Assembly (NCBI GenBank): GCA_027493615.1
Contig: JAOSKK010000006.1
Span: forward strand, 1-64,000
Reading direction: 5' to 3'
DNA length: 64,000 bases
From: Verrucomicrobiota bacterium
GTDB lineage: Bacteria; Verrucomicrobiota; Verrucomicrobiia; Limisphaerales; J093
The translations under genes and the position numbers were made by a program. This document shows, piece by piece, positions 57,399-64,000 of the stretch (position 1 is the stretch's first letter; each line of letters begins with the position of its first letter). The notes beneath the pieces are model-generated. The model was given only the letters and a program-made list of their open reading frames with translations, searched no databases and was not told the DNA's origin.

Positions 57399-58770
57399 TC
57401 AAAGGCCATGCTTCTCGAGCCGCCGGTAGAAGGCGCTGCGGCTCAGGCCGAGGGCCTCGGCGGCCTGACGGGCGTTGCCGTTGAAGCGCGCGAGGGTTCT
57501 ACGCATCAGGTGGCACTCGACCTCTTCGAGGCTCATGTCCTCGAGCCGCGGGGGCGGTCTCCGCCGCGGTCTGGAGGCCGAGGTCGGCGGGTTGGATCAG
57601 GGGTCCTTGCGCGAGCAGGACACCGCGTTCGACGGCGTGGGCCAGTTCGCGGACGTTGCCCGGCCAGGGGTGTTGCTGCAGCCGTTCGAGGGCGGCGGGC
57701 GCGAAACCGCCCAACGACTTGCGGTAGCGTTGGGACTGCTGCCGCAGAAAGTGCATGGCCAATACCGGGATGTCCTCGCGTCGCTCCCGCAGAGGCGGCA
57801 GGTGAATCTGAACGGTGTTCAGTCGGAACCGGAGGTCCTGGCGGAACCGGCCGGCGGTCACCTCGGCCTCCAGGTCGGCGTTGGTGGCCGAGATCAGGCG
57901 CACGTCGGCCCGCAAGGTGCGCGAGGAACCCACGCGCTCGAATTCCCCGGTCTCGAGCACGCGCAGCAGCCGGGCCTGCTGGTTCAGGGTGAGATTGGCG
58001 ATCTCATCGAGGAACAGCGTGCCGCGGTCGGCGAGCTCAAACCGGCCGACGCGATCAGCCCGCGCATCGGTGAAGGCGCCCTTGACGTGACCGAAGAGCT
58101 CGCTTTCGAAGACGCCTTCGGAGAGCCCGCCCATGTTCACCACCACCAGGGCTTGCGCGGCCCGGCTCGAGACGGCGTGCAGCGCGCGGGCCACGACGCC
58201 CTTGCCGGTCCCGTTCTCGCCGGTGACCAGCACGTGGGCATCCGAGGGGCCCAGGCGCGTGATCAGGTCCATCACGCCGCGCATGGCCGGGGATTCGGCG
58301 ATGAGGTCGGGGGCGCTGCGCGTGCGCAGGAGCTGATTCTCGGCCTCGAGCCGGTTGCCCCGGCGCAGGGCGCGCGCGAGCTCGGTCTGGGTGCGCAGGA
58401 TGGTCAGGAGACGGGCGTTGTCCCAGGGTTTCTGGACGAAGTCCCGCGCCCCGCGGCGCATGGCTTCGACCGCGAGTTCGATGTTGGCCCACGCGGTCAT
58501 CACCACCACCGGCAGGGTCGGATCGAGTTCCTGCAACGCGGCCAGGAGATCGAGGCCCTCGCGGCCCGACGTGGTGTCGCGCGTGTAGTTGAGGTCCAGA
58601 AGCGCGGCATCGAACTCCGTCTGTCGGACGGCTTCGAGGGCGCGGGCGGGGGCGTTGACGGTCTGGACCTTGAACCCTTCGCCCTTGAGGAGGAGTCGCA
58701 ATGCTCCCAGGACATCCTCCTGGTCGTCGGCGATGAGAACGCGAGGTGGAGAAACAGCGCCGGTGTCCAT
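57399..58770 (-). CDS. Sigma54-dependent response regulator, NtrC family (one frameshift)
   Basis: About 457 aa. Receiver domain VLIADDQEDVLGALRLLL with acidic pocket and ALLDLNYTRD (phospho-Asp), AAA+ domain with Walker A GENGTGKG, GAFTDA (sigma54 contact) and Walker B GTLFLDEI, then a Fis-type helix-turn-helix at the end (FNGNARQAAEALGLSRSAFY). The frame changes near 57550 in a run of five C before the HTH. Start ATG 58770. Pairs with the kinase gene downstream. Confidence 0.92.
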
Positions 58771-58907
58771 CACGGTGGCCGCAGGTTGCCGCGGGACGGG
58801 GGCTGTCCACAGGCGAATGGCCGGCGCCGATCGGCTCGGCAAGCGGCGTCGTGTCTCCCATCCGCGCCGCGCTTGACACTCCGCGCGCCTTTCCGCCTGC
58901 TTTCGCC

Positions 58908-61008
58908 ATGAGTGATGCCTCCCGTTTGAACCCACACCAGGCCGTGGCGATGGGGCTGCCGTGCCTGGCGCTGGCCGCCTGGTGCGGTGCGTTCGCCGGC
59001 CACACCGCGACCTCGCGACCGCTGGAAATCGAGGATCTGTTCCGGTGCGCACGCGTCGAAGATCCGCAAGTGTCGCCCGATGGACGTTCGGTGGCTTACG
59101 TCGTGACGCGGGTGGACCGCGAGGGCAACCGGCTGGACAGCGACCTCTGGCTGGTTCCGCTGGCCGGGGTGAACCCCGACAGCTCACGCGCAGCCCGAAG
59201 CACGACCGCCACCCGCGCTGGTCGCCGGACGGGCGGTGGCTGGTCTTCGAGTCAAACCGCGGCGGCACCTTCCAGCTCTACACGCTGGCAATGGACGGCG
59301 GCGAGGCGCAGCCGTTGACGACGCTGGCCACCGAGGCCAACCAGCCGGTGTGGTCACCGGACGGCGCGCACATCGCCTTCGTGTCGGCCGTCTGGCCCGA
59401 GTTCTCCGACCGCCCGTTTCCGGAGAGTGACCGGCTCAACCGTGAACGGATGGCGGAGCGCGAACAGAGCCCGGTCAAGGCCCGCGTCTTCACGCAGCTC
59501 CTCTACCGGCACTGGGACAGTTGGGTCGAGGGCAAGCGCCAACACCTGTTCGTCGTGCCCGTGCGGGACGGGGCCGCGGTGGGCGACCCGCGCGATGTCA
59601 CGCCGGGCGACCGGGATGCGGTGCCGACGTCCTCGACGTTCTCGGCAGGGGACGATTTCGCTTTTTCTCCGGATGGCCAGGAACTGGCGTACACGGCAAC
59701 GCCCGTGCCGACGCGGGAGGAGGCGTGGAGCACGGACCACGACCTCTATGTCGTGAGCCTGGCCACGGGCGAACGTCGTCAGCTCACGGCCAATCCGGCG
59801 GCGGACGGCTTTCCGCGGTACTCACCCGACGGCAGGTACCTGGCGTATCGTGCGCAGGAACGGGCGGGCTTCGAGGCGGACCGGTGGCAGATCTGGCTGT
59901 TGGACCGCGCGACGGGCGAGCGAAGAAGTCTGACGGCCGGATTCGATGCGAGCGTGGAGGCGTTCGTGTGGGCGCCGGACAGCCGTGCCTTGTACTTCGA
60001 AGCCGAGGAACAGGGCACGCGGCCGTTGTGGCGGGTTGAGTTGGCGGGCGGGGTGGTGAAGCGCGTCGTGGTGGGTGGCGCCAACGGCGGCGTGCAAATC
60101 ACGCCGGACGGCCGGTCCTTGGTGCTGACGCGGGCGAGCTTGTCGCGGCCGGCCGAAGTGCTCGTGACGGAGCTCGGCACAGGCAATCTGCGGGCACTGA
60201 GCCGGGTGAACGACGCGATTGTGCGCGAGTGGTGTGTCACGGCGCCCGAATCGGTCTGGTACGGCGGGGCCGGGGGCACGCCGATCCAGATGTGGGTGGT
60301 GAAGCCGCCCGGGTTCGAGGCGGGCAAGCGGTATCCGCTGGTGTACCTGGTGCACGGGGGACCGCAGGGGCCTGGCTGGACGGTTGGTCCTATCGCTGGA
60401 ATCCGCAGCTCTGGGCGGCGCAAGGTTATGTGGTGGCCCTGCCCAACCCCCGCGGCAGCACGGGATTTGGCCAGCAGTTTGTCGACGAGATCAGCGGCGA
60501 CTGGGGCGGCAAGTGCTACGAGGACTTGATGGCCGGCGTGAGCTGGCTCGAACGGCAGCCGTACGTGAAGGCGGACCGGATGGCGGCGGCGGGCGCCTCC
60601 TTCGGCGGTTACATGGTCAACTGGTTCCTGGGCCAGACCGACCGGTTCCGCTGCCTGGTGAGCCATTGCGGCGTCTACAATTTCGTGAACATGTACGGCG
60701 CGACGGACGAGCTGTGGTTCGATGAATGGGATCACGGCATCCCGTGGGTGAACCCGGACTTCGAGCGTTGGTCGCCGCACCGGTTGGCCGGTCGCTTCCA
60801 GACCCCCACGCTGGTGATTCACGGCGAGCTGGACTTCCGCATCCCGGTCACCGAGGGCATGAACCTGTTCGCCACCCTGCAGCGCCGCGGCGTGCCCTCG
60901 AAGTTCCTGTACTTCCCGGACGAAGGCCATTGGGTGAACAAGCCCCGCAACAGCGAGTTCTGGCATCAGACCGTGTTCGCCTGGCTGGCCGAGTACCTGC
61001 AGCCCTGA
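58908..61008 (+). CDS. S9-family prolyl-oligopeptidase-like peptidase (two frameshifts)
   Basis: About 700 aa. Export segment, PD40 propeller repeats (HPRWSPDGRWLVFESNRGG, QPVWSPDGAHIAF, FPRYSPDGRYLAY), then the alpha/beta hydrolase domain: AAAGASFGGYMVNW with nucleophile Ser, HGELDFRIP with Asp, DEGHWV with His. Frame changes near 59170 and 60378 are in runs of four G where a fifth restores the frame. TTGACA at 58873-58878 is 35 nt before ATG 58908. Confidence 0.88.
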
Positions 61009-61092
61009 CGCGGCGAAGAGCGGCCCGGGGCAGAGCGGGGCTGCCATGAATCCGGGTTTGCGGGCCGCGCGCCTTTCAGGTTCGCTCCCGCG

Positions 61093-61548
61093 GTGCAACG
61101 CGTCCGTCGTTTCGTGTACTGGCTGCCGGCACTGGCCTGGATGACCGCGATCTTCCTGGGCTCGACCGGTCTTCTGGCGAGCGAGAAGACGTCGCGTTTC
61201 CTGGCGCCCTTGCTCCGCTGGCTCTGGCCCGGCATGGCCGAGGACCGACTCTGGGCGACAATCTTCTGGCTCCGCAAGGGGGCGCACATGGCCGAGTACG
61301 GGCTGCTGGCAGTGCTGGTTCTGGCAGCGCTGAACCGGACGTTCCGGCCGTGGCCGGCCACGTGGTCGTGGGCGCGCGCGGGTTGGGCGCTGTTGATCTG
61401 CGCGGGGTACGCTGTCAGCGACGAACTGCACCAGGCCTTCGAGCCCGCGCGGTTTGCCAGTCCCGTGGATGTGGTCATCGACACCGTCGGAGCCGCCGCC
61501 GCGTTGGGGCTGCTCTGGTGTTGGGGGCGCTGGCGCAAGCGCGGGTAA
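61093..61548 (+). CDS. VanZ-like membrane protein
   Basis: 151 aa from GTG 61093. Four predicted membrane helices; motifs KGAHMAEYGLLAVLVL and AVSDELHQAFEPARFASPVD (the E-x2-Q-x4-R region of VanZ-like proteins), ending in DTVGAAAALGLLW. Family role in envelope or teicoplanin tolerance is not established for most members. Intact. Confidence 0.87.
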   Translation: MQRVRRFVYWLPALAWMTAIFLGSTGLLASEKTSRFLAPLLRWLWPGMAEDRLWATIFWLRKGAHMAEYGLLAVLVLAALNRTFRPWPATWSWARAGWALLICAGYAVSDELHQAFEPARFASPVDVVIDTVGAAAALGLLWCWGRWRKRG

Positions 61549-61637
61549 TTTCGGGCAAAACCCGGGGGCGCTTGCCGCTCCGCGCGACGCGATGGTTCCA
61601 TGCCACCGGCGTCCCGCGGTCGGGGGGCGCGCAGGCT

Positions 61638-64000
61638 GTGCTCAAACATCCCCTGGTGCCGGTGACCTTGTGCTACGCGGGCGGCGTGGTCGTGGCCGCG
61701 GGGGTGGCCGTGCCGTTGGCCGGAGCGTTTGTCCTGGCGTTCGTCGTGGCCGGCGCAGCGCTGCTCTACAAACGCGGGAATTCCTGGTTCCTGGGCCTGC
61801 TCTTGTTCCTCGCCGGGGTCGTAAACCTCACCAGCCGCACGGCCGTCCTCGCCCCGCATGACCTGCGCACGGTCGTGGGGACCGATCCCGTCCTCACCAC
61901 CGTCCGCGGCCGTCTCCTGGCCACGCCCGCTCAGCGTCTCTACAGCGCCGGCGATCGCGAGACGACGCGCACGCTCGCTCGCCTCGAGGTCGAGGCCCTC
62001 CAAGCCTTCGGGGCCTGGCAACCGGCGGTCGGTCGCGTGGTGGTCAGCACGCCGGCGTCCTTGGACGAGGCCTTCTTCGGCGGTCGCACGGTCGAGGTGT
62101 ACGGCGTGCTCCAACGTCCCCCACCGGCCTGGGCACCGGGCTTGTTCGATGCCCGCCGGCACTTTCGCTGGCAGGGGATTCACTACCTGATCGAGGCCCG
62201 GACCACGAACGATTGGCGGCTGGCCGCGGGGCGGGTTCAGCCGGATCGCCCGCCCCTGACCGACCGGTTCGTTCGTTGGGCCCAACGCGCCCTGGCCCGC
62301 GGTTTGCCGGTCGAGGACGAGCCTCTGCGGCTGCTTTGGGCCATGACCCTCGGCTGGCGCACCGCGCTGACGGGCGAAGTCGCCGCCCCGTTCATGCGCT
62401 CGGGCACGCTCCACATCTTCGCGATCAGCGGGCTGCACGTCCTGCTCATCGCGGGGATCCTGACGACGGTGTTGCGGGTGGTCCGGCTGCCGCGGCGCGT
62501 CATTGGGTGCCTGCTGGTGCCGGCGCTGTGGTTTTACGCCGGGGCGACCGGGTGGCAGCCGTCGGCCGTGCGGGCCACGCTGATGATGACGGTCGTGGTG
62601 GCGGGGTGGGCTCTCGAGCGGCCCGGCAACCTGTTGAACTCGCTGGCGGGAGCGGGGCTGGTGCTGCTGCTGTGGGAGCCGCGCCAGCTTTTCCAGGTCG
62701 GGTTCCAGCTCTCGTTTGCGGTGGTCCTGAGCCTGGCCTGGTGGTTGCCGCCCCTTGAGCGGTGGCGGGATCGTCTGTGCCGGCCGGACCCGTTGCTGCC
62801 GGCGGACCGGATCCCGGCGTGGCGACGGGTGTTGGGCCGGCCATTGCACGCCGTCACCTCGAGCCTGGCGGTGTCGTTGGCGGCGTGGCTGGGGTCATTG
62901 CCCCTGGCGGCACAGTACTTTCACCTGTTCACGCCGGTGAGTCTGCTGGCCAACCTGCTGGTGGTGCCCCTGAGCGGCGGCGCGTTGGCGAGTGCGCTCG
63001 CGAGTCTGGCTTGCGCGCCGTGGGCGGGGTGGATGAGCGAATGGTTCAACCACAGCGCCTGGTTCTGGATGGCGGCGATGATCCGCGTCAGTGAAGGGGC
63101 CGCCGGGTTGCCGGGCGCGTTTGCCTACGTGCCTAGCCCGGGTCCCCTTCATGTCGTCGCTTACTACGTCGTGCTGGGCATGGTCGCGGCCGGGTGGTTG
63201 GGCCAGCCAAGACGGCGATGGGTGGTGGCGGCAGTGGCTTGCGCCTGGCTCGGGGTGGTCGGGCTCCGGCTGTGGCTCGGCCGTGACGAGACGCATTGGG
63301 TGGTGCTGCCGCTGGGGGGCGGTCATGCGGTCTGGGTGGATCGGGCGGGTTGGCGCGAGGATCTGCTGGTGGATTGCGGCAACGCGGCGGATGCCGAACG
63401 TCGGGTCCTGCCGTTCCTGCGCGCCCAGGGTGTGAATCGACTGGCCAACCTGGCACTCACGCACGGCGACGTGCGGCACACCGGCGGCGGGCTGGTCCTT
63501 GAAACCAACCTGGCACCAACGCGTGTTTGGACCAGCCCGGTGCGCTCTCGCTCCCCCACCTATCGGAATTACTTGCGGGCTCTGGAAGGACAAGGTGCCC
63601 GGTGGAAGCGGGTGGTGCGCGGGGGAAGAGCTGGCCGGCTGGCGCGTGTTACACCCGGGGGCGGACGACGCGTTTGCGCAGGCGGATGACAACGCCCTGG
63701 TGCTCGCTCGCGACGTGGCCGGGACGCGTGTGTTGCTGCTCTCCGATCTCGGTCGCGCGGGCGAGGCGGCGCTGCTCGCGCGCGAAGCGGATCTGCGGGC
63801 CGACGTGGTGGTGACCGGATTGCCGGTGAAGGGCCAGCCGCTGAGCGACGAACTGCTCGAGGCCATGCAACCGCGGCTCATCGTGGTGGCGGACGACGAC
63901 CGTCCCGCGACTGCGCTGGCACCGCGGGCGTTGCGCGAGCGGTTGGCCGCCGGAGGTTGGCCGGTGGTGTACACGAGCGAGGTCGGGGCGGTGTGGTTCC
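61638..64000 (+). CDS. comEC: ComEC/Rec2 DNA uptake channel, partial at window edge (one frameshift)
   Basis: GTG 61638 is the likely start; the gene continues beyond 64000. N-terminal membrane segments, an OB-like domain, the competence core with GTLHIFAISGLHVLLIAGI (the SGLH signature) and many helices, then a beta-lactamase-like domain beginning LLVDCGNAADAERRVLPFL, TLTHGDVRHTGG. In typical ComEC the metal motif is HxDxDH; here it reads THGDVRH, so the nuclease site is reduced. A run of five G near 63625 breaks the frame; the sequence continues as WRVLHPGADDAFAQADDNAL. Confidence 0.9.

Overview
The window is GC-rich chromosomal DNA that looks like a member of the Verrucomicrobiota (Limisphaera/Pedosphaera-like; this is an inference from gene content, not from a marker gene). 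The supporting content is: many Tat-exported Gfo/Idh/MocA oxidoreductases, DUF1080 proteins, a hydrazine-synthase-A-like propeller with CXXCH motifs, PulG-type prepilins, a giant lamin-tail/CotH secreted protein, and a GreA protein with a very long N-terminal extension. Core genes include rpmB, greA-like, rsmB, pgsA, argD, an acyl-CoA dehydrogenase, a two-component pair and comEC (running off the right edge).

Layout. 1-8.6 kb: collagen-like fragment, NHL-repeat protein, a gutted sulfatase-modifying-factor pseudogene, the HzsA-like protein, a Gfo/Idh protein and a decayed haem-domain dehydrogenase. 8.8-16.2 kb: the standout island. On the minus strand lie 22 recognisable tRNA genes plus tRNA-like remnants, interleaved with an RtcB RNA ligase, a TROVE/Ro60 protein lacking its vWA domain, a SEC-C mini-protein, a 276-aa protein of unknown function preceded by a coupled 49-aa basic ORF, and a 63-aa HNH-like fragment. 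A leader with mutually exclusive antiterminator and terminator hairpins lies upstream, and a normal tRNA-Arg(UCG) flanks the island on the plus strand. 16.6-33 kb: esterase, a secreted flavodoxin-DUF1080 fusion, an isochorismatase-like protein, the CotH/LTD giant, a sugar isomerase, DUF362 and a TPR lipoprotein. 33-38 kb: rpmB, greA, rsmB and a prepilin. 38-43.5 kb: hydroxypyruvate-isomerase-like protein, GH78 and an amidase. 43.5-55 kb: a minus-strand series with Gfo/Idh, pgsA, acyl-CoA dehydrogenase, argD and a DUF1080/secreted/Gfo/Gfo operon. 55-64 kb: repeats, a sigma54 two-component system, an S9 peptidase, VanZ and ComEC.

The most unusual signal is in the tRNA island. All 22 array tRNAs I could fold carry G at position 55 of the T-loop (T/A-G-C-R...) instead of the near-invariant U, and almost all lack the GG of the D-loop, having an AG instead. 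This looks like a coordinated change of the D-loop/T-loop elbow. With RtcB (RNA repair) and a Ro60 relative in the same array, it suggests a self-contained alternative tRNA set or tRNA decoy/repair module. All folds were done by eye.

About two thirds of the long genes, including likely essential ones, carry single-base frameshifts, nearly always in runs of five or six G or C. I read these as sequencing or assembly indels, so frameshifted genes are annotated as single loci.
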